DNA from: Nocardia donostiensis | Lineage (GTDB): Bacteria > Actinomycetota > Actinomycetes > Mycobacteriales > Mycobacteriaceae | Length of the DNA: 64,000 bases | NCBI RefSeq assembly: GCF_002081715.1 | Contig: NZ_MUKP01000008.1 | Coordinates: forward strand, 115,420-179,419 | Direction: 5' to 3' | Part shown: positions 18,279-27,240 of the stretch, one piece after another | Numbering within the stretch: the stretch's first letter is position 1 | How the letters are laid out: each line of letters begins with the position of its first letter | Position numbers and translations under genes: made by a program | The notes under the pieces: generated by a model | Told to the model about the DNA's origin: nothing | Databases searched by the model: none | The model's input: only the letters and a program-made list of their open reading frames with translations

Positions 18279-19805
18279 ATGGACGCCTTGCCCGGAGCTG
18301 CCGAATCGTACTGGATGGACTCTGCACCAGCGACCTCGTATCCGCCGGTTACCGGCGATATCGAGGCAGATGTCGCAGTGGTCGGCGGTGGTATCGCCGG
18401 CATCTGCACTGCATGGGAACTGGCGCGGGCAGGCCGCTCGCCGGTCGTGTTGGAGGCCGATCGGATCATCGCGGGCACCACCGGCTACACCACCGCGAAG
18501 GTCAGCGTCCAGCACGCCCTTATCTACGATCGGCTGCGTTCCTCGTTCGACGCCGAGGTCGCCCGCCTCTACGCGCAAACACAACAGGACGCCGTGGAAC
18601 ATCTCGCTGCTACGGTCACCGAACTCGGCACCGACTGCCAATTCGAGCGCGCGCCCTCCTACACCTATGTGACCGACCCGAAGAGCGTCGACACGATCCA
18701 CGCCGAAGTCGCCGCCGCAAGGGCCGCGGGCCTGCCCGCGTCACTGGCCATCGACACCGAGTTGCCGTTCCCGGTCGCGGCCGCCATCCGGGTCGACCAG
18801 CAAGCCCAATTCCACCCGCGCCGCTATCTGCTGGCTCTTGCCGAAGACCTCGGCAACCGCGGCAGCCGCATCTTCGAACGCACCCGCGTGGTCGGCCTCA
18901 CCGAAGGCGAACCGTGCACGCTGACCACCGAATCGGGGGCCACTGTCACCGCCCGCGATGTAGTCGTCGCGACCCACTACCCGGTGTTCGATCGCGCCCT
19001 GCTGTTCGCCCGCTTGATACCGCACCGGGAGCTGGTCGTCGCTGCCGCCGTCGACGCCGACGCCGCGCCCGAGGGCATGTACATCACCAGCGAGAACAAC
19101 ACCCGTTCGGTGCGCAGCGCCCCCTACCGCGACGGGCAGCGGCTGCTGATCATCACCGGCGAATCCGAAGCACCAGGCACCGCCCCCACCGCCGAACGCT
19201 TCACCCGCCTCGCCGCCTGGGCCAGAACCCACTTCCCGGTCCAATCCTTCGCCTACCACTGGGCGGCCCAAGACAACAACACCCCCGACCAGCTCCCCTA
19301 CATCGGCCCGTTCCACCCCGGCGCTCGGCACACCTGGGTCGCGACCGGCTTCGGCGGCTGGGGCATGACCAACGGCATCCTCGCAGGCCGTCTCCTCGCC
19401 GCCCAGCTCACCGGCACCTCACCGGACTGGGGACGTATTTACGACCCCCGCCGCCTCCATCCCACCGTGGAAGCACGAGGCCTGCTCAGCGCCGCCACCA
19501 AAGTCGTCCGCCACTTCGTCGTCGACCGCCTCACCCCCACCCACACCGACTCCCCTGACGACCTGGCCCCCGGCCGCGGCGCCGTCATCCGTCACCGCGG
19601 GCAGCGCACCGCCGTCTACCGCGACGACGAGGGCGCTCTGCACGCCGTCTCGGCCACCTGCACCCACCTCGGCTGCCTCGTGGCGTTCAACGACGCCGAA
19701 CGCAGCTGGGACTGCCCCTGCCACGGCTCCCGTTTCGATATCGACGGCGCCGTCCTCCACGGGCCGGCCACCACCCCACTACACCACGTCGAACTGGGCG
19801 AATAA
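18279..19805 (+). CDS. FAD-dependent oxidoreductase with C-terminal Rieske domain
   Basis: 508 residues. Residues about 28-395 are a DAO-type flavoprotein: VAVVGGGIAGICTAWELARA, GTTGYTTAKVSVQHALIY, TWVATGFGGWGMTNGILAG. Residues about 420-508 are a Rieske domain with CTHLGC and CPCHGSRF ligating a [2Fe-2S] cluster. This fusion is known in actinomycetes and bacilli but its substrate is not established. The start at 18279 has a weak site; ATG 36 nt later (before DSAPATSY) is an alternative. Confidence 0.82.
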   Translation: MDALPGAAESYWMDSAPATSYPPVTGDIEADVAVVGGGIAGICTAWELARAGRSPVVLEADRIIAGTTGYTTAKVSVQHALIYDRLRSSFDAEVARLYAQTQQDAVEHLAATVTELGTDCQFERAPSYTYVTDPKSVDTIHAEVAAARAAGLPASLAIDTELPFPVAAAIRVDQQAQFHPRRYLLALAEDLGNRGSRIFERTRVVGLTEGEPCTLTTESGATVTARDVVVATHYPVFDRALLFARLIPHRELVVAAAVDADAAPEGMYITSENNTRSVRSAPYRDGQRLLIITGESEAPGTAPTAERFTRLAAWARTHFPVQSFAYHWAAQDNNTPDQLPYIGPFHPGARHTWVATGFGGWGMTNGILAGRLLAAQLTGTSPDWGRIYDPRRLHPTVEARGLLSAATKVVRHFVVDRLTPTHTDSPDDLAPGRGAVIRHRGQRTAVYRDDEGALHAVSATCTHLGCLVAFNDAERSWDCPCHGSRFDIDGAVLHGPATTPLHHVELGE

Positions 19806-19915
19806 CTCTGCCGGCCGCTGGGGATGCACATCACAACGTGCCGCGATTCGATATTTCACATCTGGGTAGACCGCCTTTGACCGGCGGATTTCGACACAAG
19901 GAAGGCGTTACCACA

Positions 19916-20395
19916 ATGACCGTCCCCATCAAGAGCACCCTCGACCCGGAACAGCAGCGGATCACCGGTGAAGCCCTCCGCGGCGCCGTTGTCGACCTCA
20001 TCGACCTGTCGCTGATCGCCAAACAAGCCCACTGGAACGTCGTCGGCACCAACTTCCGCTCCGTGCACCTGGCGCTGGACGAGCTGGTCACCGCCGCCCG
20101 CGAATTCACCGATTCGGCCGCCGAACGCGCCACCGCCATCGGCGTCAGCCCCGACGGCCGCGCCGCCACCGTCGCCAAGGAAGCAGGCGGCCTCGGTTTC
20201 CCCGACGGCTGGCAACAGGACACCGACGTCATCAACGCGATCGTCGACAACCTCGCCACCGTCATCGGCCGCCTCCGCGAACGCATCGACGCGACCGAAA
20301 AAGCCGACCCGGTAACCCAGGACCTCTTCATCGAAATAGCAGCCCGCCTGGAACAACTCCACTGGATGTGGCAGGCCCAACTCACCACCGCCTGA
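19916..20395 (+). CDS. dps: Dps-family ferritin (DNA protection during starvation)
   Basis: 159 residues from ATG 19916 behind AAGGAAGG. Dps ferroxidase-site pattern: LIAKQAHWNVVG, SVHLALDELV and EFTDSAAERATAIG; the last helix is ARLEQLHWMWQAQL. It should oxidise Fe2+ with peroxide, store iron and shield DNA. It is the last gene before the tRNA-Leu integration site and fits the stress island. Confidence 0.87.
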   Translation: MTVPIKSTLDPEQQRITGEALRGAVVDLIDLSLIAKQAHWNVVGTNFRSVHLALDELVTAAREFTDSAAERATAIGVSPDGRAATVAKEAGGLGFPDGWQQDTDVINAIVDNLATVIGRLRERIDATEKADPVTQDLFIEIAARLEQLHWMWQAQLTTA

Positions 20396-20466
20396 CCCCC
20401 CACCCCCACGCCCCACCCGCGATTTGGTTCACGCCGCGTGATCCGATAATCTTGCGGAGCACACCG

Positions 20467-20551
20467 GTCCGGGTGGCGGAATGGCAGACGCGCTAGCTTG
20501 AGGTGCTAGTGCCCGTTATAGGGCGTGGGGGTTCAAGTCCCCCTCCGGACA
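20467..20551 (+). tRNA. tRNA-Leu(GAG)
   Basis: Acceptor arm GTCCGGG/TCCGGAC, D-arm GGCGGAATGGCAGACGC, anticodon stem-loop GCTAGC-TTGAGGT-GCTAG with anticodon GAG, a long class II variable arm (GCCCGTTATAGGGC) and T-arm GGGGGTTCAAGTCCCCC. 85 nt including discriminator A; CCA is not encoded. Its 3' end is the attachment core of the accessory island. Confidence 0.95.
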
Positions 20552-20985
20552 CACAAACGAGGCATTTATGCCCCAGAAACGGTGTCCAGGCACAGCCTGG
20601 ACACCCATTTTTCTCTCACTCTCCTGACCTGCAGTTTCACCCCGAACGGGGGTGGAAACTGTGACCAGTGACACACTGCGGCCGCCACTCCCCTCATTCA
20701 CCGCCGCTCCCGGATTCCCCCTGTCCGGCAGCCCGGCATTGCCGCTGTCCGAGGTCGAGCAGCCGACGCGGTCGATGGCTGTGCACAGCATCCGGGCCGT
20801 CGACACCAACGGCCGTGTGGTCGACAAAGCGATCGTCGACGCCCTGGGCTGGCGGCCCGGGGACCTGCTGTCGTGGCGGGTCGCCGGCGGACTGGTTCTG
20901 ATCACCCGCCCCGGACACGGCCGTCGTGGCGTCACCAAGTACGGCCACATCTGCCTACCGGCCGCCGTACGGCACGCCGCGGGCG
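20538..20985 (+). repeat. att core plus long direct repeat, copy 1
   Basis: TCCCCCTCCGGACAC (20538-20552) is the tRNA-Leu 3' end. From here about 440 bases are imperfectly repeated at 34111-34545, including a terminator hairpin and an AbrB-like coding sequence. This is read as the left end of an element integrated at the tRNA. Confidence 0.8.
20582..20612 (+). terminator. Rho-independent terminator of tRNA-Leu
   Basis: 10-bp arms GTGTCCAGGC / GCCTGGACAC with a 3-nt loop, followed by CCATTTTTCTC. It lies 30 nt downstream of the tRNA, within the repeated element end, so the element supplies or has duplicated the tRNA terminator. Confidence 0.8.
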
Positions 20986-21106
20986 TCCGTATCCGCGATC
21001 GCGTCCTGTTGGCCGCCGACCCGACCACGCCTTGCTTGTCGTCTATCCCGCCGCGGTCCTCGACGACATCCTCGCGCGCCGCTTCGCCGAAGGAACCCCG
21101 CAATGA
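20661..21106 (+). pseudogene. AbrB/SpoVT-like DNA-binding protein, one-base frameshift
   Basis: GTG 20661 follows GGGGGTGG. The product has two swapped-hairpin-like halves: NGRVVDKAIVDALGWRPGD and TKYGHICLPAAVRHAAGVRI. After AADP (near 21030) the family-like ending LLVVYPAAVLDDILARRF lies in another frame and stops at 21106; one added G would restore a single frame. The downstream gene starts inside this restored stop (ATGA at 21103-21106), which supports the restored reading. A host or element transcription regulator is the likely role. Confidence 0.6.
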
Positions 21107-21468
21107 CCACCAGCACTCAGGCCGATATCGCCGCGGTGCAGATGATGATGCAACGCTTCGGCCTCACCGTCGCCGACCTCACCACCGGTGCTGGCACCGA
21201 AGGTGCCCGGATGACACCGACCTTCGGCGACTACATTCCGACCGTCCTAGCGGCAATGCCTGAAGGGCGGACCCGCGAGCACTACCGCACCTACTGGAAC
21301 AAAATCCTTGCTCAGCCCGGCTGGGGTTCCCGGCGCCTGGACGAACCCACTCCCGCGGATCTGCAGGTGCTGTGTGAGGCGATCCGCGCCGCCCGGGTGA
21401 TCCGCCGCTCCGACCGCGGCGGCAACGATGTGGTCCGCCATGTCATCGATGCCCTGCGGAAGCTGTAG
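21103..21468 (+). pseudogene. Tyrosine recombinase, N-terminal core-binding part only
   Basis: 121 codons from ATG 21103. The sequence FGDYIPTVLAAMPEGRTREH-YRTYWNKILAQPGW and VVRHVIDALRKL fits the SAM-like N-terminal DNA-binding domain of phage/ICE integrases. The catalytic domain with R-H-R-Y is absent; the frame stops at TAG exactly where a CRISPR-type repeat begins. Being next to the tRNA att core, it was probably the integrase of the element. Confidence 0.6.
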
Positions 21469-21495
21469 GATCATCCCCGCCTGCGCGGGGAGCAC
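21468..21495 (+). CRISPR. Single orphan type I-E-like CRISPR repeat
   Basis: The 28-nt unit at 21468-21495 begins GGATCATCCCCGCC and ends GCGCGGGGAGCAC, with the CCCCGC/GCGGGG palindrome typical of type I-E repeats in actinomycetes. I see no second copy in the next few hundred bases and no cas genes in the window, so it is a solitary repeat, not an array. Confidence 0.6.
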
Positions 21496-21934
21496 ACTTC
21501 CTGACCGGGCACTTTTCTGTGGAACAACTGTTTCTCATTTAGTTTGCCGCTTCCTCACAAGTGTCTTCGATGGGACCCACGTACAGTCGCAAATCCCCTA
21601 CTCGGTCGAGACCGCTCGGCGAAAGCGAGTTCAGTGTTGTCGGCTGTGTTCGCCGCATCTCTCTCGCCGCTCCATTGAAGACGTTACCTGGGGTCGCTGG
21701 CTATCTGTCTGCGGCCCACAGCAAGTCCTGTTAAAAGGTTGGACGCAGACCCCTGCACCATTCATCACACCCAACGACGCCGCATTGGTCGCCAGGGTCC
21801 GCCTCGATCGCTACCGCCCCGCTCGTTCGTGCAGGGCTCCCGCTCGCAACCACCATGACCCCAGCAGCAGCCGACCAGGCTGCATAACCACTGTCACCTC
21901 GTCGTGCAGCAGCCCCCCATACAAATGCGTGTAT
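21496..21934. other. Non-coding or decayed stretch
   Basis: Less GC-biased sequence with no frame I can support. It lies between the orphan CRISPR-type repeat and the convergent Cys-rich gene. I see no repeat of the 28-nt unit here. Confidence 0.4.
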
Positions 21935-22570
21935 TCAGCAGCGAACGATCTCGCGTTGCGTGTCGTAGAGTGTTCGATGCCACTTCACCACCGAGCACTC
22001 CGCGGAAGCGATCGATATCAGCCCATTCAGTCCGTGTTCGGCGATGACAGTGCGGAGCTCGGGGTCGCTGCCCGCAGAGCAAGCAGCTCGGCATTGAGTG
22101 CAGCTACCGGCCAGGATATCGCCGTCGCCGTCTGGACCCGGTCCCGATCGGATGCCGGCTGCGAGATCAGGCGCCACCTGTGACCGTTCCAAGAGCTGCT
22201 TGACCAGCCTCCACGCGCTGTCGGTAGTGACGAGTACGAGATGATTGAAGGTATCAGCAGGGAAAGCCGGGAACACACCCACAGCAAACAGAGCGTCAGC
22301 AGCGCAAGACCCACATGGCCTCCGTACCCCATAGGCGCGCAGCCATATTCGGGCCCCACTGTTACCCGGTGGTTTATCGATCCGAAACACCGGCAGCGGC
22401 TCGTCATCGTGATGCTGGCGCCCTGTCCGGTGGGAAATGTCCTCGCATCGCCCGCACAGCACAGTCCAGGCACCAGGACCGCCCCCGAGCATGCCTCGTT
22501 CGTCTGCCACCCAGACCGAGCACATCGCACACGCTTGGCCCCAACGCGCTCGCCGACCAGTCCCCGACAT
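21935..22570 (-). CDS. Cys-rich putative zinc-binding protein
   Basis: 211 residues from ATG 22570, preceded by AAAGGGGGCGGTGA. Four Cys pairs (CAMC, CGRC, CGSC, CTQC) suggest two zinc ribbons or treble clefs flanking a hydrophobic middle (LVLVTTDSAWRLVKQLLE). Codon third positions are clearly less GC-rich than in the stress island, suggesting transfer. I do not recognise a family. Confidence 0.5.
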   Translation of the reverse strand: MSGTGRRARWGQACAMCSVWVADERGMLGGGPGAWTVLCGRCEDISHRTGRQHHDDEPLPVFRIDKPPGNSGARIWLRAYGVRRPCGSCAADALFAVGVFPAFPADTFNHLVLVTTDSAWRLVKQLLERSQVAPDLAAGIRSGPGPDGDGDILAGSCTQCRAACSAGSDPELRTVIAEHGLNGLISIASAECSVVKWHRTLYDTQREIVRC

Positions 22571-22972
22571 TCACCGCCCCCTTTGACCGCGCCACCGACA
22601 AGCATCCATCGTCACACGCCGGGCTTGAGTTTCCGTCAGTACTCTCTGAAGACCACCGATCTGTCCCTGCACAGTGTAAAGAACCTCTGGCGGTTCCGTG
22701 TCGAATCAACATCCAACTGCGCAGAATCCTCAAGTGGCGAACTGTAGCCGAGGTCTACCAGTACGAACCGACAGGATGAAATCCGTTCACGTATTGCGAC
22801 GGTCACTCGAACCCGCGGTTGAACTCAATCGGACGGTGCTGCCGCCAGGCCACGGCACTGATGCGATGTATACAGCTTCAGGGATCGGCTCGACACCGGG
22901 ACGCCTTGGCTTCTGCACGAAGGCTGCTCGCTGAGACCAGCCTTCACCGGAAATGCGCCCCGGTCCTACTCA
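22571..22972. other. Intergenic, nothing recognised
   Basis: About 400 bases between two minus-strand Cys-rich genes. No supported frame, hairpin or repeat was found by eye. Confidence 0.4.
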
Positions 22973-23407
22973 TCATCTTCGGGATGTGATCTTGGCGCGA
23001 TGAGCGCGCTGCCGGCAGGTCGAGTCGCAGTACCTTTTGGACCGTCCCGTTTCTGCCAGTTTCAGCGCCATGCTGCAGACTTCGCAAAGTCGGGAATTCG
23101 GAGGCGCCTCTTCGCCGAGATACGCTGCCAGCGCCGCACCGGACTTTAGCTTCCGCCGATCGATCCAATCCCGACGTAGAAGGATAGGTATCCAGTACGC
23201 GGAATACCCTGCGGTCCTGGCGACCGCGTCATTTGCGATTTCTTCGGCGGTTCGGCCTTCTATATAGAACTGTTTAATCACGTGCCGCTGTGCCGCGTTT
23301 AGATCCAGCTCGTTCAGCGCCTGCTCCAAGTCCTCAGCGAGAAAGCTGTTCGCAACATAATCGGCAACGCCACCGTTACGGTAACGGTAACGGTGAGACC
23401 TACTCAT
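22973..23407 (-). CDS. HTH/zinc-finger protein
   Basis: 144 residues from ATG 23407, with GAGGTGG upstream. Residues about 25-65 (LEQALNELDLNAAQRHVIKQ, EGRTAEEIANDAVA) resemble a sigma-region-4 or CRP-like HTH. Residues about 108-140 have CEVC-x18-CDSTCRQRAHRAK, a compact zinc-binding motif seen in small actinobacterial and phage proteins. It overlaps the upstream membrane-protein gene by 8 nt, so the two form an operon. Likely a DNA-binding accessory protein. Confidence 0.6.
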   Translation of the reverse strand: MSRSHRYRYRNGGVADYVANSFLAEDLEQALNELDLNAAQRHVIKQFYIEGRTAEEIANDAVARTAGYSAYWIPILLRRDWIDRRKLKSGAALAAYLGEEAPPNSRLCEVCSMALKLAETGRSKRYCDSTCRQRAHRAKITSRR

Positions 23408-23690
23408 CGAACCACCTCATTGCAAACTGACCGTTCCGCCCAGAACGCCCGTTCAGCCGAAAACCCAGGCTCCTATCAACCCAACGGGCATCAAGCCGAG
23501 GATCGCGACAACGGGCATCCGCGTAAAGCGAACACACCTTCGGTACATCCATGGACCTCGCTCTCATCAGCGCCACTGTAGGCACGATAATCACTGCAAC
23601 AGCTCTGACCAACGCGGGAAGACTCAGCCAGAAGATAAGCCAGCCGCCAGCCGCCACATCGGCCACGGCCTCAAGTCCCGACGGAATCAC
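23400..23690 (-). CDS. Small putative membrane protein
   Basis: 96 residues from GTG 23690, with GAGGAGGAG 7 nt upstream (another GTG is adjacent). One or two hydrophobic helices (GGWLIFWLSLPALVRAVAVI) are followed by a Cys- and Arg-containing polar tail. Its stop overlaps the start of the HTH/zinc-finger gene. No family recognised. Confidence 0.45.
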   Translation of the reverse strand: MIPSGLEAVADVAAGGWLIFWLSLPALVRAVAVIIVPTVALMRARSMDVPKVCSLYADARCRDPRLDARWVDRSLGFRLNGRSGRNGQFAMRWFDE

Positions 23691-23713
23691 CACAACACTC
23701 CTCCTCAGACGAC

Positions 23714-23745
23714 ACAGGGCCCTCGACAACCGCCGAGGGCCCTGT
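23714..23745. repeat. Perfect 12-bp inverted repeat
   Basis: ACAGGGCCCTCG / CGAGGGCCCTGT around an 8-nt loop, just upstream of the minus-strand membrane-protein gene. Each arm also contains the palindrome AGGGCCCT. It could be an operator or an RNA hairpin in the leader. Confidence 0.6.
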
Positions 23746-23749
23746 AGAC

Positions 23750-23783
23750 AAAAAAAGGGGCTCCAGTAGCAATGCTGAAGCCC
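23750..23783 (-). terminator. Rho-independent terminator on the minus strand
   Basis: On the minus strand GGGCT-T-CAG ... CTG-G-AGCCC forms an imperfect stem followed by a 7-T run. It would stop transcription entering from higher coordinates, before the 12-bp inverted repeat and the membrane-protein gene. Confidence 0.6.
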
Positions 23784-24352
23784 TTGGACAGAAATCTGCC
23801 TGTGGTGATGAAGGCCATCATCGTTGCCCGTAGTTGATCAATATCCCGAGAAAGCGCAGGCCAGGGCGAATTTTGGATACATGGTGACGCTGCACGACCC
23901 GGTCCACGACGCGGGGGACTTTCGTGACGAATCTGGTACATCTTGCCGTGCGCAACGTCGCGATCCCGCTCTCCGGCAGCGATTGCCCTTGGCACACCCG
24001 AGGCTGGCCACCACCACGCGATCGTTTTCGGCTCCGGCTCCGGCTGCGACTGCGGACCGGTGCGGCGGCTGCTCAACGGTTCTGGACCGGATAAGCCCGT
24101 CCGGCGGCTCAACCCCGCCGGTACACAATCACACGGAAAGACTCTTCTTGCAGTAACTCAGTCCTTCGCAAAGGCCAATTCTCTCCCGTAACCATGTCCG
24201 CCGGACTTCACTGCCCTTGCTCACACTCCTATGTATCGAAACCGCCACCGACGCATTGCCGCTTCCACCCGCCGGTATCACTGACGGATTGGGCGCAAGA
24301 CCGATACCGTGGAACAGACCAAGGTCCACGCGGTGCAGGGGTAGGTGTGACG
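23784..24352. other. No gene supported; possible decayed gene upstream of terminator
   Basis: About 570 bases. The minus-strand terminator at 23750-23783 implies that something was once transcribed leftwards here, but all minus frames look like shadows. No repeats seen. Confidence 0.35.
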
Positions 24353-25959
24353 ATGGGTTCACGACGGGGAATTTTCCGGAGATCCAGCGGCAGCAGCGGT
24401 TGGCCGCACAGCAGCAGGCACGGCACCAGCGTGCCATCGAGCGTGAACAGCGGCAGGCCGAGCAGGCTCGGAAAGCGTATGAGAAGCGGCAGCGCGCCGA
24501 CTACATCACAGGCAGGAAAGCCCAGGTGGATGCCTACAATCGCAACCTCGCCGAACAACTCCGCCGGATCACCGGCCTCCTCGTCTCCGGGCTGCGGCAA
24601 CCGGAGCGGTTCGACCTCGCCACCGTCCGCGTGCAGCTCGCCGAGCCACCACTCGATCTCGGCGAATACGCCAGTCCAGAGCCCCAGCCCGTGTGGGAAC
24701 AGTGCGCCCCAGCCACACCCGGTCGACTGTCGCGGCTCACCGGCGGAAACAACCGATATCAGGCGGCGTTGCGGGACGCCCAGCACCAGTTCGACCTCGC
24801 GCAACGCGCACACGCCGACCGCGAGGCGCGCCGCGTCGCAGAGATCGCCCGGATCACAGCCGAACACGAGCGCACTGTATCCACGCTCCGGCAGCAATGC
24901 GACGAGGAGAACGCCCGGCTCGACGCCCGTCAGAAAGGGGTCGCCGACCGCATTCCGGAGGATGTGATCTGGCTGGCCGAACAAGCACTACGCGAAACCC
25001 CTCTACCGCAGGGCTTCCCCCGCTCCGCGGAGCTCGCCTTCGATCACCGAACCGACATGCTGCGGGTCCGTCTCGAATTGCCCTCCCTCGACGTTGTGCC
25101 GATCGAACGCGAATTCAAATACATTCAGTCCAGCGACGAAAACCGCATCATCGAACGCGCCCGCGCTCAGCTCAATGAGCTATACGCCGAAGTCATCGCC
25201 CAAACCGTTCTGTTGTCCATCCGCGACCTGTTCGCCGTCGACGCCGCGCTACGGGCAGTCAGCCTCGATGGCCACATCTACCGCAACGACCCTGCCACTG
25301 GCGCTCTGCACTACCCGAGGATTGTCAGCACGACTGTCGAACGCGAACAATTCCCACCGGATACCAACCTGGTCAACGTCGAAGCCCAGGCCTGCCTGCG
25401 CAGTTTCAACACCCTGATCTCCAAACACCCCTATCAGGTCGAGCCCGCGGCGCCCACACTCGACTTCGATTGGGACCGCTACCGCTTCGTCGGCGAATAC
25501 GACGCCGCCGCCACGCTCGACGCCCGGCCCGACCTGATGGACATGAGCCCCACGGAGTTCGAACACCTGGTACGGCAAATATTCCAGGCCCAGGGCGCTG
25601 AAGGATGGACCACCCAGCAGTCCAAGGACGACGGCGTCGACGCCGTCATCGCCAAACGCACCCCGCTGATCGGTGGTCTCGCCATCGTCCAGGCCAAGAA
25701 ATACAAGGGTGTGGTCGGGGTGAACCACATCCGCGAACTCGCCGGAGCCATGGAGGAGAAGAAAGCCGGCTGGGGCATTCTCATCACCACCTCCTGGTTC
25801 ACCACCGGCTGCTGGGAGAAAGCCCGCGAATACGGCCGCATGGAACTCATCGACGGCGACCGACTCGTGCACCTGATCAAGGAACACCTGAACAAGGACG
25901 TTCTCATCGGCGCACCCCGACCCGGGCCACCGCCGTCCAACAAGCCCATCGTTACCTGA
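24353..25959 (+). CDS. Mrr-type restriction endonuclease with long helical N-terminus (5' frameshift)
   Basis: ATG 24353 begins MGSRRGIF, but the rest (PEIQRQQRLAAQQQ...) is in another frame; adding one T to the TTTT run at 24372-24375 joins them. The remaining about 530 residues contain a charged coiled coil (about 5-60 and 150-230), an unknown middle domain, and a C-terminal Mrr_cat domain: SPTEFEHLVRQIFQAQGAEG, DDGVDAVIAKR, IVQAKKYKG and WGILITTSWFT. D...QxK is the nuclease core. Such enzymes cut modified DNA. The start defect could be real or a base-call error. Confidence 0.7.
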
Positions 25960-26510
25960 AAACAGCGGCATCCGGTCCGGCCACATCTACCGCCCGCTCC
26001 GGTCCCGGCCGCCTGCTTGCTAGGCGGCCGACGGATTCTGCTCCCCCACCCTACATGCCAGCCAGGCCCAGGCCCGACGCCCTCGTCGACGCACCTCGCC
26101 TCTACCTTCAGGTTTCCGAACGGTTCGTCGCAAGTGCAGGTGTGCCCGGCACCTTCAGACACCGGCCGCGTCGGCATGAAGTGACCATCTTTTCCGAACT
26201 GCGCTCGTAGTGACGGAACCAGCGGTACCCTGCACGCATTTCTGATGTTCATCGCACCCGACTGTGCGGCTGAACGTGGTGAGGCCGCCGCTCAAGTATC
26301 CGATCCCAGGCGCCCAGCCATGCCCGCAACCACCAATCGGTAAGAACCCCGCTTCGGCACCGCTGGCACCGGACAGACACGCCGGAGGACTGTCGTAAGC
26401 AGGGGGCGCTGTGCTGATCGCACCAGTCATCCCACCCAGTCAATCCCTGGAAGAGACTGGAAGAGATACGGGGCAAAGTTTTCGCTATCCCACCGTCGAG
26501 TACCGACACC
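25960..26510. other. No gene supported
   Basis: 550 bases after the Mrr-type gene. No supported ORF. The next recognisable feature is a decayed AbrB-like gene. Confidence 0.4.
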
Positions 26511-26514
26511 GACC

Positions 26515-26808
26515 TGTGCGATATCGCATACAGCACCGGCACTCTCGGACCAGCCGACCGTATCAGCGACAAACACACCCTTCGCATCCTGGGCTGGCGG
26601 CCCGAAACACGGGCCGATATCCGTTGCGGATACTACGGAGTCCTCACCACCCCACGCCGCCGCCACAGCCCCGGCCTACGTCACCACCGGCGACTACTTC
26701 TGGATCCCGTTCCGCCTCCGCCACGTCGCCAACCTCGAGATCGGCACCCGGGTCCTAATGATCGCCTACCGCGCTGAAGGCTGTTCCAGGCGTTTGCACC
26801 ACCAGTAA
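26515..26808 (+). pseudogene. Decayed AbrB/SpoVT-like gene, third copy
   Basis: One frame encodes DKHTLRILGWRPETRADIRC and GYYGVLTTP; after about 26650 another frame gives YVTTGDYFWIPFRLRHVANL and EIGTRVLMIAY. Read together these follow the same order as the gene at 20661 (LGWRPG, LVLITRP, TKYGHICLPAAVRH, VRIRDRVLLAA). It is frameshifted, has no start and lacks the end. Confidence 0.5.
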
Positions 26809-26882
26809 TAGGTCGACGAAGCTATCCGAGTACCCGCAATACAAGCTCGACCGGGTGCCAGCTGTCCGTGACGAACCGCAGA

Positions 26883-27182
26883 TCACCTCCGGGTCTGGCC
26901 GAGCTCCGAGGCGAAATACGCACTCGCAGAATGAAGGTTGTCGTTGACCCGCTCCAGCTCGGCGACCTGCTTGCGCAGCCGCTTGTTCTCCTCGGCCAGA
27001 TCGTTCGCCGCTGGTTCCGGTCGCTGACCGGTATCTTCCTGGCGGATCCAGTTCCGCAGGGCCTTGTGGTGCACGCCCAATTGCTGGGCGAGCTTTCAGA
27101 TCGTCGGTTTCAGGTCCGACTCCAGACACAGCCGGACCGCTCGAGCCGTCAACTCGTCCGGAGATTTCTTCGGTGCTGCCAC
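26883..27182 (-). pseudogene. IS3-family OrfA with internal stop
   Basis: From GTG 27182 the frame reads a transposase HTH (SPDELTARAVRLCLESDLKP), then TGA at 27098-27096, then KLAQQLGVHHKALRNWI and a leucine-zipper tail (ENKRLRKQVAELERVNDNLH). Changing TGA to CGA would restore a normal 99-residue OrfA. OrfB is missing downstream. Confidence 0.75.
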
Positions 27183-27240
27183 GCGGGACTCCTTCCCGGT
27201 CCTATCGGACCATGCTCAGAACCCTCCAAGGAAGCGGGAA

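Noticed and set aside
18092..19558. 488-codon frame in the FAD-Rieske gene
   Set aside because: Arg/His-rich out-of-frame translation; the other frame holds the FAD and Rieske motifs.
20516..21103. 195-codon minus-strand ORF ending PEGDLNPHAL
   Set aside because: The ending is the reverse complement of the tRNA-Leu 3' part. The frame is antisense to the AbrB-like gene and has no recombinase motifs.
21496..21560. A spacer followed by a second CRISPR repeat
   Set aside because: The expected repeat is absent 30-36 bases downstream and nowhere nearby.
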